64,000 nt of DNA from Undaria pinnatifida (lineage: Eukaryota; Sar; Phaeophyceae; Laminariales; Alariaceae). The position numbers and the translations under genes were made by a program. This document shows, one piece after another, positions 1 to 12,040 of the stretch. The notes beneath the pieces are model-generated. The model did no database searches and was not told the origin of the DNA. It saw only the letters and a list, made by a program, of their open reading frames with translations. The first letter of the stretch is position 1. Every line of letters begins with the position of its first letter. The DNA is taken from the NCBI GenBank assembly GCA_012845835.1, contig JABAKD010000001.1, positions 7,118,476 through 7,182,475 on the forward strand, given 5' to 3'.

Positions 1-152
1 ACGATTTAGAGAAAAATAAAGATGCTATATATATGTGTGTATATATATTATTACACGGGATAAAAAACATCACATGGCCTAGGTATACAACGAGAACCAT
101 GCCAAAAAAAAAAAAATGGCACCATCATGTGCTTGTTTTTCGACATCCATGT

Positions 153-453
153 AAGCGCGTGCTACGATAATAGAGGTGTGCCACTTTTTTTTCCAATTCT
201 ACCCCTCACTTTAGGAGGAGGTTAAGACATGTCCTTCTTGACCCAAAACCTGATTTTGAAAAAAAAAAAAAAAAAACCTGCTTTATCGCGGATGAACAAT
301 CCCACATGGCCTATAGGTACACGACGAGAATCAGACAAAAAAACAAAATGGCCTATTATTCATTTATTTTCCGACGACTTGAGGGTTAAGGAGAGCCCCG
401 CCGTTCAGAAACCGTTTCAGACGAAAAATGCTGCCTTGATCGCAGCACGCGTC
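153..453 (+). mobile_element. MITE-like TIR element, copy 1
   Basis: The element starts with a variant of GACGCGTGCTACGATAGAGG and ends with its inverse (GATCGCAGCACGCGTC). Conserved interior blocks include AAAATCCCATGGCCTA-like, ACGAGAATCATGCAAAA-like and GACGATTTTGGGTTAAGGAG-like text and CGTCATTCAGAAACC-like text. No transposase frame is present. Confidence 0.75.
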
Positions 454-883
454 TATACCCGTACTGTTAAGATACGGCCTCGAAAGGCCTGTAATTATCT
501 GAATTTGAGATCATTTGGATGAGTTTCGTATGATAAGGTTGCCGGTTTATATTCGGGAAAGTTAGGAATTAGATCGGAGGCACGTGCCTCCGACCTCAGA
601 AGCTATCCCGGGCTCTGGTGGAAACGAATAAAGCTACATCTCTACGAAGGAACGAAAGTGAGTACTCTCCGAAGACCTGCTCAATTGGCAGACCTGCAGG
701 GGGCACTCTGTGTCCCCCACCTTTAATTTAACATGTGGCGTCGACGGCAGGACAGAAAGTACTCAGTATAATTTGAACTAGGCCACTGGGTTTTTGTTTC
801 GTGGGGCTGTACTTTCAGTTTACACTATTGATCCATAGGCCAGACATTGGGTGAGGCATATAGAAGAGTTGTTTACATAGACA

Positions 884-1616
884 GACGCGTGCTAAGTAAG
901 GTAGAGAGAGGTGTGCGAGCCACGTTTTTTTTTTCTGAGAGGTTGTTGAACTTTAGGCGAGGTTAAGACACGTCATTCTTAACACCCAAAAACCGGTTTT
1001 GGAGAAAAATAAAACCGCGTTATATACTCCGGATGAAAAATCCCATGGCCTACGTGCTACAGTAGGTACACCACGCTCTAGAGAGAATCATGCCAAAACA
1101 CAAAATGGCCTATTCCCGACGATTTTGGGTTAAGGAGTCCCTGTAACGGAGTGCCCTCCGTAGAAGGATAGGTTATAGATTCGACGTGAAACCATGTCAT
1201 GGTTGTCATGGTCGAGGTGAAAGCACGTGACATTAGATGTCACATTCACGTCAACGCCATCATACACGGGCGATAATGTAGGTGACGATGATGGGACGAG
1301 CAAGACGCCCCACATCTCACTAACTGCTCTAACTGCTCTACCTGCTCTACTTGCTCTGCCCTGCACTACCGTGTGCCAAGGGCCTGTGTTGTCTGTCTTT
1401 TAGAGTTCAATGTAGAGGAAATAATGTATAAGCTTTGGGTCTATCCAGCGAGCCATGAGGAGAGACCAAACAAGGGCACCGGAATCCATGAGGAGCACGC
1501 TTCCCAACACCGACCAACCACGCATCCCCCACTAGGAGTACCACTACATCCCGTCATTCAGAAACCGAAATATAGCCAACAAAAAGGTATACCTCTAGAC
1601 TATAGTAGCACGCGTC
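884..1616 (+). mobile_element. MITE-like TIR element, copy 2, interrupted by a 0.4 kb insertion
   Basis: Both TIRs are present (AGACGCGTGCTAAG at 883 and TAGTAGCACGCGTC ending at 1,616). The interior breaks after GGGTTAAGGAG near 1,138 and resumes at CCCGTCATTCAGAAACCG near 1,549, so about 410 bp have been inserted. The insertion contains no recognisable gene. Confidence 0.65.
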
Positions 1617-1923
1617 TGAAGTTTCTCGCTTTAGGCGAGGTTAACAAATGTCATTCTTAACACCCAAAATTGATTTGGAGAAAAGCAAATACTGCTCTCA
1701 TATACCACCTGGCGAAAAATCCCATATGGCCTACTGCATACAGTAGGTACACTACTGCATACAGTAGGTACACTACTGCATACAGTAGGTACACAACAAC
1801 GAGAATCATGCAAATAGGCAAGAAAAAAAAATGGCCCAATTTCGACGATTTTGGGTTGAGGAGCGTCATTCAGAAACCAAAATAGCCAAAAAACGGTACA
1901 CCTCTATATCGTAGCACGCATCT
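1617..1923 (+). mobile_element. MITE-like TIR element, copy 3, head-to-tail with copy 2
   Basis: It lacks its own left TIR and begins directly after the right TIR of copy 2. It ends CTATATCGTAGCACGCATC. The interior contains a triplicated 20-bp unit (CTACTGCATACAGTAGGTAC) at 1,731-1,795. Confidence 0.65.
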
Positions 1924-1952
1924 ATGGACTTGTTTGTTGACTTGTTTATATA

Positions 1953-2355
1953 GACGCATGCATGCTAAGAAGGTAGAGAGAGGCGCACCACATTTTTCTT
2001 ACTGAGGTCCCGAAAAAAAATAAGGAGCTTTTCAATGAAGACCTCTTCTCCCAAAAAAAGATTTGGGGAAAACAAAACTGCTACTACTACTCGTGTATAT
2101 ATATACACCGGATGAAAAGTTCCATGGTCTTAAAAGTTTTGTACACAACGAGAATCGTGCATTTAAAAAAAAAAACGAGAAACAAAAACGGCCTAGCTAG
2201 GTTGTTTTCGTCACAACGAGAAGAAATCATGCATTAAAAAAAACAATAATGAATGGCCTGTTTTCCACGATTTTGGATTATTAGGTGAGTGTGAGCCCCG
2301 TGTTCCATAATCCATTTTTTCAGACGAAAAGGGTCTCCTCTGTCGCAGCACGTGC
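1953..2355 (+). mobile_element. MITE-like TIR element, copy 4
   Basis: It begins GACGCATGCATGCTAAGAAG and ends GTCGCAGCACGTGC, with a partial internal duplication of the ACGAGAA...ATCATGCA segment (2,138-2,235). Confidence 0.6.
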
Positions 2356-3199
2356 CCACAGCAAGTGAGTGTGGAACCATCGGCTAGTTAAGACAACTTT
2401 AACGGGAATAATACTTGTTTTAGGATTGGTGCGCATAGGCAAGCATGTTGGTCTCTGATTGCGCCATTGAGTGCCTTTCGAAGTCATGTTTCGGGGTGAT
2501 GGATGATGATATCGATGGATGATGATATTGATGAGCTCCTCAAGTTAGGGCCTCAGAAAACTCTCAGAATATGCTGTACCCCTACTCCTCGATGGGATAT
2601 GGCTCATTCATCTCGGCGGAGAAGTCAAAACGTTCGCTAAATTAGTAAAACAAATTAGTCTAATGGCTTTCGCAAAATTCTTGTTTTTCCTCGTTAACGT
2701 CAGCCTCGTCCTCGAGTGACGCGTGCAATACATGACCCGGGTAACGATGCTAAGCCGGAGGAAGTGGGCGCAGAACAAACCTTACACTTCACAGCTTTCC
2801 GTTTTATTAAATGGTTTTGCCTTTATTTTCTTTTCTTTTGTCTTTTTCTTTCCAGAGTTGTAAAATACGGTAGAGAGAGGCGCGTGCGGCATTTTGTTTT
2901 TTTTTTCTGGGAGAGCTCAACCTGCTCGGCTTTCCTGCTAGCTATCTATGGTTTATTCCCTGGCCCAAAAACTGTTTTTTTTTTTTTTTCCTTGTTACAA
3001 ACCAAACTGGAAGCGCAACTCGATCAAAAGACTTATGGGCCTCAGGTATAAAAATAATAATTAACATGCGCGAAAAAATGAACGTTCCATTCCGTCGATT
3101 GTGGGTTAAGGAAGCCAGCCCCATCTTTCAGAAAACATTTTAGCCCGAAAGAGGCATACCTTTTAATATTCCTCAATCGTAGCACGCTTTTCTCTCTCG

Positions 3200-4820
3200 G
3201 CCTGTCGTAGAAGTATAGACAAATAACACTACTAGTAGAACACTTCCAAAAAAACAATATCTCGCCCGAAACGTGGCCTCGAAGACATTCGTTTCGCGCA
3301 ACCCGACCGACCGTGCCCGCGCGCTAGAGTGCTGCAGCAAACGCCGCCGTTAAAAATTGTCATGATGATGAACCGACAGTTCCACAACTAACTTTTGAGG
3401 AGGAGCTCAACCGGTCAGAGGCGCCTTCGTTAGGCCAAAACAAGTCGACCCCTCCCGTTGGAAAACTCTCCAGTTTCCCTTCCCAAATACGGATGGCCGG
3501 AGCCGAGATTCGTCAAGCCTCGGGCGTGGTCGAGACTCCCAATGGCGCCTACCATTGGCCTACCTCTCTCCAGAGAAGGGATCCAATCCATCCATCCCAA
3601 TCACAAGCAACAACAAAAATCACGACAATACGTATATTAATTAATAATACGCTATACAGCTGTGAGATCGAACATCATTTTATTTCAAGTTGTGCATGTA
3701 TGATACTCCGGTCGTGCTTATTGCTGTGTGTGTGCTCGTTAAGGATATAGGTCGGCGATTCCCCCTTAGAACTAGCTTGTACTCTAGCTTAACTTGCTGT
3801 GTATGCATGTCCTCATTAAGGATATAGGTCGGCGACTCCCCTTAGAACTAGAGCTTGTTTCAGCGTCAATGGGGTGATGTTAATAAATCTGTCCTCGGAA
3901 ACTGTAAACCTGTTTTTGACGGGTACAAAACTACAAATGCCACACCAGGTATCCTGTATGCAGAAATAAAGGGTAGGGTTGGGTGGGAAAAAGCAACAAC
4001 AGCGCTGCGCTAGCTGCTAGCCTAACAGCTTCGGCGGGGTCCCTTGTGCTCGTGCAGCCTTCTATCTCTGCTGAAGCGTACGCGCTTCCTTCCGCGCCGT
4101 GCTTGCTCTTAGGCACAACCCTACCACATCAGGGACCACATGATAACAACTATAAAACATGAAAAAAAAATCCTCAGTATTATACTAAATAAAGACTACT
4201 ACTACCATTATTAGTCTATATCGTCTAGCGGAAGCGTAAATGACATAACATCACTTTAAAGTATTCGCGCGAAGAAATCTCAGCCTCACTGGTTTGTTTT
4301 TCCCATTTCGACATATACACACGTTGAAGACCATGTTGCACGCTATTAGACGGCAGACATAACGCAGGAAAGCCGCAAAACGACCTCGTCGCAGAATAAG
4401 CAGAAGCAGAAGCTCGGTTCGTGTGTTATATTACGTGCGCAGGAGTTTCCATAAAAAGCTAGGCGTTTTAGTTCTGTTTTGTGTACGTCCAAATTGGCCA
4501 CCGCTGCACAGGAAACCATACTCGACCGCCCCCGCCATGGGTCTTTCGTTCGTCGGCACAATGGCCAAGGCAGATGACGACGATTAATCCAAAATTCTGC
4601 CGCTGCCTGTAGCTCGTGATGCCCTAGATCTCGCTGCCCAGACACGTGAATAAAATCACAACATGGGAGTTGTAAATCAAAAATAAGGGCTTGTTTTCAT
4701 GTTTCTTTCAGCTCTTCTATTCTTGAATAGTATTGAACGATAAGCATACATACATGGGGGGTAGCTAATGGGGGAGGGGGGGGGGGGGTTAATTGTGGTG
4801 TTGTTTATTTCTGTGTTTTG
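3200..4820. other. Region without a supported gene, left of EF-hand exon 5
   Basis: Apart from the candidate exon at 4,346-4,623, only short frames, a direct duplication (GATATAGGTCGGCGATTCCC at 3,749 and 3,825) and a G-run at 4,776-4,789 are seen. The true last EF-hand exon may lie here. Confidence 0.6.
4346..4623 (-). CDS. Candidate terminal exon of the EF-hand gene
   Basis: An acceptor (gatctag) at 4,624 leaves two bases that match the phase-1 end of exon 5. The open frame then runs about 90 codons (HHELQAAAEFWINRRHL...) to a stop at 4,346. Only splice phase and proximity support it. The peptide is not recognised, its composition is unlike the EF-hand exons, and another exon further left could be the real one. 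Confidence 0.25.
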
Positions 4821-4839
4821 TTGGCTGCCTTTGGCTCAC

Positions 4840-4952
4840 CTAAGAAATGCTTCTGCAGGGAGTCCTGCAGCCGAAAAGCGGGGAAGAAAATAAGCGGAAA
4901 GGCCTTGTCCATCGCTCGGAATTCTTCAAAATCGATGAGCCCATCCGAGTTC
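4840..4952 (-). CDS. EF-hand protein, exon 5 (canonical EF-hand 4)
   Basis: A 113-base exon starts after an attcag acceptor and encodes NSDGLIDFEEFRAMDKAFPL then IFFPAFRLQDSLQKHFLG. Joined to exon 4 it gives the loop DANSDGLIDFEE with Asp1, Asn3, Asp5, Gly6, Ile8 and Glu12, a second fully canonical calcium site. The intron falls after the second base of loop codon 2. The exon ends in phase 1 at donor gtgagc, so at least one more coding exon must follow to the left. The whole protein has two degenerate and two intact EF-hands, an arrangement compatible with calcium sensors of the calcineurin-B/calmodulin superfamily. The binding partner is unknown. Confidence 0.93.
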
Positions 4953-7023
4953 CTGAATAATATTTGTTTTGCGCAAAAAAACAAATCGGGAGGAACGGCT
5001 GTCGAGTTGGATTAAAAAAACAAATAAAAACATGGCATCCCTTTCGTTCCAACAAGTAAATCAAGTTTGGAGAAAACGAAAGCGCTTTTTCTTAATTTTC
5101 TGTTCGACCAGCACCCAATCGATTTGCTTTTCGTTTGGACAAGGGACGCAGGCCAAGGTAAGAGAAACTGAATGCCCATTCATTGTTTCATTCATCAACC
5201 CGGTCGAGTTCCTGCTTAAACATTGGCAATTTTTTCGGCGTCGAAACCGAAAATTTGTTCAATGAAACTATTAAATAACTGAAAACGCGCGTTGGGCTGA
5301 TCGGTGTTGCTTGCCCGGGTTGTTTCGCACGGCGGCTTATTTATTTCCTTTAATATTATTTCGTTAGCTCTTGCCCTTGTCCAACTTTGCGGCACTCGGG
5401 GCATTTCAGGCCGACCACCTCTCGCAGGGGAACCTTGTAGATATGCAGACGTGCTCGTGGAAGACAAGGTCGTAGACAGCTATGGTAGATCTCGTTACGC
5501 GCATGCGCGAAAGGACGTCACGTCACCGGCCAGGCCATGCAAGATCTCGGGACGCGAAGCTGTCCTCCCGTCATTGGCGGCGCGAACCCGTCCCGGGAGA
5601 GTACCCGCCGGCAATGGCCCCGCCGAACACTCGGGAAACCCTCGGTCCCCGCTCGAGTGAGATCTAGCTTCGACTTCTCCCTTGCTACACACAAGGAAAG
5701 ATGAAGACAAAAAAGATTCAGCCCCGCGTCGGCAGTGAACGACGATCGACGAGGGGGCTCGGCGCCTAGACCGTCCGCGACAACATATTCGCTTCGACAT
5801 CTATCTGCTCCGAGAGAGGTATGTATGTTTATGGCTTTACGTTGGTGGCCACCGAGTTTGTGGTGCTGCCAAGGAGTTGGGCCACCTTTTTTTCTGGGGT
5901 TCCCCTCACCTTAGGAGATTAACGCCTTCACGGCTGGGGAAAACCCTTTTCGGGGAAAAAATTACTTGAAGTTAGTATAGGGAGGGATTTCGGGGACTCT
6001 CTGAAGGGGTTAATAAGACCTCCCTCCCAAAGAGTGAATCGGAGAAAAAATAAGCTGCTACGCCATTGGATTGAAAAACAATACCATAGCCTCGAGGCAG
6101 GTGTACAACGAAAAAATGGCCAAAAAAAAGGCAAAAAAAAAGGAAAAAAAGGCCCATTTTCCGACGACGATTACAACGAAAATAGGGCAAAAAAACAAAC
6201 AAAAGAAAAAAATTGGCCCATTATTAATATTTTTTTTTGTTCTCCGACGATTTCGGGTTAATAAGGAGACCCGTCATTCAGAAATAACCATATTTCAGAC
6301 GAAAAGTGCCACCTCTCCGTGGCACCACGCGTCCGACGTGGGATTTAAAACCCACGGTAGGGGTTGCAGTTGTCAGATTGCGCCAAAACGTCCCTGAGCG
6401 ATTGAGCTCCTCGTGTGAGGGACTGCCGAGGTCAATGAAAAAAATTTTTACGAGAGAGTACGTTATGTTTTTGGACTAAGGCAATAGGAGCTTGGTCGGG
6501 CTGTTTGTGAGAACGATCGCGCCTTCGAAGTCATTTTTTCCGGTGAGGTCGTGTGAGGAGAGCTCAGGGACTGATCTGATGATGCTGCAACCCCAACGTG
6601 GGATGGCTCGAGTATACGAATGAATACATGACGGCCTGAACGCCATTTACACACTTCTTTTCGATAGATTTGAGGTGTATTATTTTTTTGGTTTCTTCCT
6701 TCTGCGAAGACGTCATCGAGCCCTCGTCGAAAATGAACCCCTACATGCTGCACACGGTGTCAGATTAGAATGATAGCACACAACGATGCAAAGAATTGGA
6801 CGATCATTTACCAAAAAAAAAAGTTAAAAGCCCATTTCCAAAACTCTAAAAATGATCATGGTCTAATTCCAAGTGTTCCCCTGCCCCCCCCCCCCCCTAT
6901 GTCCCAGGAGTGCGGTGCTAAATTGGTTATTTTAACCAGAAAAAAAAGATGGCATCAAGAAGGAGAAGGAAAAAGCAGAAGAATCACGAACGAACAGAAG
7001 AAAAGTAAACGATGCACTCTCAC

Positions 7024-7159
7024 GCGTCGAAATCTTGCAGAGCCTTCGCGAAATTTCCCGGAAACATCGGCGAGGCGTTGTTGACGGTTTTCGCCAGCTC
7101 TCGGAACTCCTGCTCGTCGATGGCACCGCTATCGTCTGTGTCGTACTGTCTAAACAAGA
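7024..7159 (-). CDS. EF-hand protein, exon 4 (canonical EF-hand 3)
   Basis: A 136-base exon encodes LFRQYDTDDSGAIDEQEFRE followed by LAKTVNNASPMFPGNFAKAL and QDFD. The loop DTDDSGAIDEQE has Asp1, Asp3, Ser5, Gly6, Ile8 and Glu12, a complete calcium-binding EF-hand. The acceptor is gctag just before TCTTGTTT; a closer tttag would break the frame. The donor gtgaga splits the first codons of EF-hand 4 (D-F-D-A). The NNASPMFPGNF linker, as I recall it, resembles tandem EF-hand proteins of stramenopiles and ciliates. Several degenerate copies of this exon's acceptor side lie in the intron to its right. Confidence 0.93.
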
Positions 7160-7354
7160 CTAGCATAATAAGGAGGCGGGGCGGCGGCGGGGGGGGGATC
7201 CGGGGTCAGGAGGGGGGGGGTTCGGGGGGGGGGGGGGAATCACAACTTTGGGAATGAAGGTGATGTGGGGGGGGGTGGGGGGGCATATAGTTTGGGGGGA
7301 GGGTAGGGGGGGGTACTCTTCCTTTATTTGACAATTGTTGCGGGGGAGGAGGAG

Positions 7355-7475
7355 GGGGGGGGGGGGGTACTCATTTGTTGCCTTTCTTAGTCGCTTGACC
7401 GCTGACCACGCACGCATCCCTTTCCAGACAGAGTACCGCTCCTACTCAATGGAGACACACCTCCGACTTTTTGAT
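7355..7475 (-). mobile_element. 5'-truncated copy of the LINE 3' end
   Basis: The minus strand shows the LINE tail (AGTAGGAGCGGTACTCTGTC, GGGATGCGTGCGTGGTCAGC, then CAAATGAGTACC) ending in a C-tract that appears as a long G-run on plus. It lies in intron 3 of the EF-hand gene, in sense orientation. Confidence 0.7.
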
Positions 7476-7844
7476 TCGGGGGGAGCGGAAGGGGAGGGGA
7501 GGGGCACAAAATTTGGGGAAGGGGGCGGGGGAAAAAAGCTAAATGTTCCCACGACGGGGTTTAGATGGGGTGGGGGTAGGAGGCGTTACTTACGGCAGGT
7601 TCCTACTGTCTGAGCCAGGCTATCGTAGGCAAGGAGGCGCGGGGGGGGGGAGGGAGGGAGGGAGGGAGGGGGGGAGGGCGGGGGGCGACGGTAGAGGGGA
7701 GTACAACTTTGGGGAGGGGGGGAGGTGGAGGGCCACATCTTCGTGGAGGGGAAGGGGAAGGGGATCGAGGGGAGTGGGGGGAGAGGCGGGGAGGGGGGGG
7801 GGGGGGGGCGTCATAGCTTCGATGAAGGAGGGGTGACAACGCTT

Positions 7845-7990
7845 GGTCCTACTATCATCCGTGTTGTACTATGTGAAAATAACTATGGTATGAAGGCGGC
7901 GGCGGGGGCGGCGGGCGGGGGGGGGAAGGGGGGCTCGTCCATGGCACCGCTATCGCCATGTCGTCCCATCCGAACAACCCTAAAGCACGT
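7845..7990 (-). pseudogene. Two degenerate copies of the EF-hand exon 4 acceptor side
   Basis: ACTATCATCCGTGTTGTACT (7,851) and GCTCGTCCATGGCACCGCTA (7,933) align with CTCGTCGATGGCACCGCTAT, CGTCTGTGTCGTACTGTCTA of exon 4, including the EF-hand loop codons and the GGAGGCGGGGCGGCGGCGGG text beyond the acceptor. A third copy is at 8,139-8,190 (GTTATCGCCCGTGTCGTACG) and a weaker one at 7,583-7,640. Confidence 0.7.
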
Positions 7991-8772
7991 AGAGAAGAAG
8001 GCGTGTGCCATTCCATGTAGACAAACCCGCAGGACGGCGGCGACGTGGGGGGGAGGCGGTCACAACTTGGGAGAGGGGGGGGGGGTCACAACCTTGAACC
8101 TAACCCAGGCTACCAGCCAAACACGCCTTAATATATCCTCGAAACCCAACGTTATCGCCCGTGTCGTACGGTCTGAAAAAACTCCTCGCAAGGTTAGGAG
8201 TGCGCCACTTGAAGCAGGTCGGCCGGAATGGCAGCGGTGGCGTGGGCAACGGGAGGGCGTGGGGGGAGCGAGGAGGGGAGGGCGTGGAGGGAAGGGGAGG
8301 GGCGGAGTTGATAAAGAGGCGGGAAGGGAAGGAGGGGGGGAGCGGGGGGGGGGGAGCGGGGGTAGGCGGAGGTAGAGAGAAAGAGACACGTGTTACGGTA
8401 GAGATGCGCCTTTTTTTTTGTTTCTGTGGATACTTTCCACTTGAGGATTTTTTTTTTCAAACTGAAAGCGCTCCCATGACCTAGGTAAACCAAAACGTAC
8501 ATACCGTATTGCCAAAAAAAACGATAATTTTGTTTTCAACGAATTAAGGTTAGACGCACCGTCGTTTCTGGAACTGGTTTAGCAAAAAAACTGCCACCTT
8601 TCTAGCAAAACAAGCATCGAGAGGGGGAGGAGGAGGGGGAGGAGGACGGGGGGGGAGGGGGGGGAGAGGAGGAGGAACGAACGGGGGAGATGGCCGGAGA
8701 GGGGACGGGGAGAGGAGGGGGTCACAAACTTCAACCACGCATTTTGTATAAAACGCGTTACTTTTGTCTCAC

Positions 8773-8862
8773 AGTGCAAAATGTCGTCCCTCGAAAAAAC
8801 GCAGTAGGTGGTCAAGATGCGGCACAGGTGGCAGAAGGACAGCTCCCCCTCCGGGTTTACCC
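8773..8862 (-). CDS. EF-hand protein, exon 3 (degenerate EF-hand 2)
   Basis: A 90-base exon between acceptor ctgcag and donor gtgaga encodes GVNPEGELSFCHLCRILTTY then CVFSRDDILH. It starts with two bases and ends with one, matching exons 2 and 4. The loop NPEGELSFCHL resembles an EF-hand loop that has lost the first Asp, so EF-hand 2 is probably structural. The SRDDIL segment leads into the entering helix of EF-hand 3, as expected for tandem EF-hand proteins. The surrounding introns are G-rich on the plus strand (C-rich in the transcript). Confidence 0.85.
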
Positions 8863-9119
8863 CTGCAGCGGCATTTCGTGGGCGGTGCAGAGAAGCAGTG
8901 GCGCTATTTTGACTCAACTGGGAATGGGCGGGGCTGTGCGCTCGTTTCTGTCCGTCGAAGGTGGCTTTCGATATTGTTGCCCTTGGTTTTCTTATCATTT
9001 TCTAAGGTTTGTGAGTGAATTGACGTTGAAGCTCGTGCGGCACGTTGTCCAATGGCACTGACGTTAAGGAATTAGAGGGCATTAGTCCCTTTGATGACTG
9101 GAAAGAGTTTAACCAACTC

Positions 9120-9440
9120 CCTACCAAAACCAAGTCTTAATACACTCGCCCCCCGTGGACCGGTGGAATAGCACGCGGGCCTGATATACGGGCAGACCTG
9201 TCACTATCCACGCGCGGTTCAATTCCCCGAGGGAAATCGGGGGATAGTTTTTCTTCAAGTTAGACCTGGGGAAAGTTGTGAACATTTTGTTATTGTTGGC
9301 GGGTGACGAGATGACAAACCCGCGTTTCAAAAAACCCTCCATGGCCTTGCCGACGACGTCAATTGTCAAGGAATTAGACTAGTAGGGTACTAGTGCGCTT
9401 GACCACTGGCAAAAAAAGGTCAACCTGTTGTCTAACCCTA
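9120..9440 (-). repeat. Decayed tRNA-derived SINE-like element
   Basis: The body GATAGTGACAGGTCTGCCCG and flank ATTAGACTAGTAGGGTACTA correspond to the 41.5 kb copy; the B box is degraded (GCGGGTTTGTCATC). It lies in EF-hand intron 2. Confidence 0.5.
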
Positions 9441-10502
9441 ATTAAAGCCTTGTAACACTATTCTACCCAACCTGAGCCTCTTTAACGTTGGCCTATCCCC
9501 AACCGAGCTCTGTAATAATGGTGAGGCGCCTGAGGCAGCACTTTTTGGCGGTTTTTTTTTTCAAGACGTGGCTCCTTAACGCAGTCAAAGTCGTCGGCAT
9601 TCTTCGTTTATATATTTAGCAATAATTTTCGCTATTTTGACCTCATTCATGGGAGTGTTCATCTGATTTGCACTTTCATCGTTTATCGAACTCATCAGTG
9701 CTTGGGTGGGATATAGACCACTCGATGAAAAATCGACTGGCAGTGGGATTTCTGAACCCTATTCACGAGAAAAAAAGTGAAGGCTAAAACCGGGGGGGGG
9801 GGGGGGAGGACGATACCTGCGGCCATGGCTTGTCCAGAAGCTGGAAAGTAGATGTGTGTGAAAAGAAAAAAAAAAAAAGATCTCAAGCCAAGAACCTTGC
9901 AGGGAAAAGAAACAATGGTTGGTGTACACTCTACCGTCGGGTGTGCCGGGATTCGAAAAAAATCGCTCCAGTAGACCATACCGCTTTTTCGACAATATGT
10001 TTTTGACGCACACTGTGTACGAAAAGGAAGGGGGTTTCACCCGTACATAGGCTTTGGTTGCGTTTCATTGGGTTAGGGTAAAAGGGTTAGGGATAGGGAT
10101 AGGGAAAATATAGCTTAAAGAGTGCGTCAACCGTGTCGTCGAAAAAGCGGTAACTAAGATACCCTCGAAAATCGACGAAGAGTCTGGACAAACTCAAAAC
10201 TGGGAATAAGAAAAAGGAATACTGAAATGAGCTCTATGCGCGATAGACATGAAGACATGTTATGTATTGGGGGGGGGGGGGGGGAGGGGGGGGGGGGGGG
10301 GGGGGGGGAGAAGACACCTGTGACCACGGCTTGTCCGGAACGTCGATTCGGGTAAAAAACCTCCTACGAGTTGAGCTGGAGAGGGAAAATGACCACTAAA
10401 TAAAACAAAAAAGATAATAATTATGAAGAAATTTCTGAGATTATGCCAAGACCAAAATATTTACTTTATTCTATTTTACGTGCTGCCGCGCACTGCTGTG
10501 TA

Positions 10503-10610
10503 GATACCGACCATGTTGAACACCTGCACCCCCCGTAATGCGAAACCTAACCATCTCTAGCATATTACAGGTGCAAATATCACGGGGCGGAACAGAACAC
10601 CACTCCGATA
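10503..10610 (-). pseudogene. Degenerate copy of EF-hand exon 2 and its donor
   Basis: ATACCGACCATGTTGAACA, TTACAGGTGCA and GGAACAGAACACCACTCCG align in order with TTACCGACCATTTCGAACA, CAGCAGGTGCA and GGAGCAGAACACCATTCCC of the true exon at 10,975-11,118. It is too decayed to be coding. Confidence 0.6.
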
Positions 10611-10974
10611 CAAAAAAAACACATAACATATTCATCACACAACCCCTTCCCCCCCCCCCGCAAAATCAGATAAAAACCGTACTCGTAGAAAGCAATAGGG
10701 ACGAGGAGCGAGGGGCAAACAACCAAAAAAGAAAAAAAAAACTTTCTACGTACGTTAGGGGTGAACGCATTTTTTTTTTTTTTCCTGACGTTTCCTCACT
10801 TGATAGTGCACGAAAAAAAAAAAAAAAAACGGAAAAAAATGCCTTTGAGAAAAAAAATTCGACGATTATAGGTTAAGCACCTCCAGCGTTCAGGAAATGT
10901 GTGTGTGTGTGTTTTTTTCTTTTTGAACCCAAAGCGCTCCCTCTATCGCAGGGTGTGTATGTATGTAACCTTAC

Positions 10975-11118
10975 CGACCATTTCGAACAGGTGGTCCGTG
11001 AACGGCGATTTGGACATGTCCAGCAGGTGCAGCACCTCGGAGCAGAACACCATTCCCGTGTTCCCCAGGTCTACCCCCTCGAAGATCGCCTTCAGTTTCG
11101 ACAGCTGGCCGTTAGAAA
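10975..11118 (-). CDS. EF-hand protein, exon 2 (degenerate EF-hand 1)
   Basis: This 144-base exon is flanked by a pyrimidine-rich acceptor (tttcttccag) and a strong donor (gtaagg), and it encodes NGQLSKLKAIFEGVDLG followed by NTGMVFCSEVLHLLDMS and a KSPFTDHLFEMV end. The pattern is helix-loop-helix. The loop DLGNTGMVFCSE keeps Asp1, Gly6, a hydrophobic residue at 8 and Glu12 but has Gly and Thr at ligand positions 3 and 5, so calcium binding here is doubtful. The exon ends in phase 1. A degenerate copy of it lies 0.45 kb away at 10,503-10,610 in the following intron. The preceding 5.5 kb intron holds the 657-base G-tract. Confidence 0.85.
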
Positions 11119-11316
11119 CTGGAAGAAAAAAAAAAAGTGGAAAAAAAAAACGGAAAATAACGGGAAAAAAAGAAGAAGAAAATGATAATAAAAAACGGAA
11201 AAGACGACGCGGTAGACACAGTAAACACAGCAAACACAGTAGATACCACGGTACGGGTACGTACGGTTAAGGGGGGGGAGGGTCTCTTTTACAGCCCTGA
11301 TGTTTTGCCGCGGCTC

Positions 11317-11584
11317 AGCGATAGAGATGGCGCTTTTCGTCCGAAATGTGTTTTTGAATGACGGGGCTCTTTAACCCAAAATCGCCGGGGGAAAAAAAAA
11401 TAATAGGCCGTTTTGTTTTTGCATGATTCTGGTGTGGAGCACCTAGACCATGGGATTTTTCATCCGGCCAGCAGTTTTGCTTTTCTCCAAATCAGTTTTT
11501 TTGGGGGGGAAGGAGGTCTTGAAGCTTCTAAGGCGAGGACACCTCAGACAAAAAATGTTGTGCACCTCTATCGTAGCACGCGTC
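11317..11584 (-). mobile_element. MITE-like TIR element
   Basis: A reverse-oriented copy ending CTCTATCGTAGCACGCGTC. The left TIR is reduced to CAGCGATAGAGATGG. It lies in intron 1 of the EF-hand gene. Confidence 0.65.
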
Positions 11585-11604
11585 AAAAACTGAAATACCA
11601 AGAA

Positions 11605-12040
11605 TAAAGGTAGGGGGGATGTTACGACGGTGCTAGGATGATATTATGATGGTGTTACGGTATACCTAAGGTAGGGAGGATGTTACGACGGTGCTAGGAT
11701 GATATTATGATGATGATGTTACGACACACCTAAGGTAGGAGGGGATGTTACGACGGTGCTATAATGATATTATGATGGTGTTACGGTATACCTAAGGTAG
11801 GGAGGATGTTACGACGGTGCTAGGATGATATTATGATGGTGTTACGGTATACCTAAGGTAGGGAGGATGTTACGACGGTGCTAGGATGATATTATGATGA
11901 TGCTATGGTATACCTAAGGTAGGAGGGATGTTACGACGGTGCTATGATGATGCTATTATGGCGTTACGGTATACCTAAGGTAGGGGGGATGTTGCGACGG
12001 TGCTAGGATGATGTTATGATGACGTGTTATGATATACCCC
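11605..12040 (+). repeat. Minisatellite, about 62-bp unit, seven copies
   Basis: Units begin GGTAGGGAGGATGTTACGAC and continue GGTGCTAGGATGATATTATG and GTTACGGTATACCTAA, with small indels between copies. No gene is seen here. Confidence 0.9.

Noticed and set aside
5350-5460. Conserved minus-strand peptide LHIYKVPLREVVGLKCPECR, possibly an exon
   Set aside because: Similar but degraded text occurs at 52,520-52,580 and 52,650-52,750, so it is a dispersed repeat; its frame has no matching splice phase to the EF-hand exons.
10065-10115. Interstitial telomere (GGGTTAGGG)
   Set aside because: Only two imperfect TTAGGG units followed by GGGATA units; too short to call.
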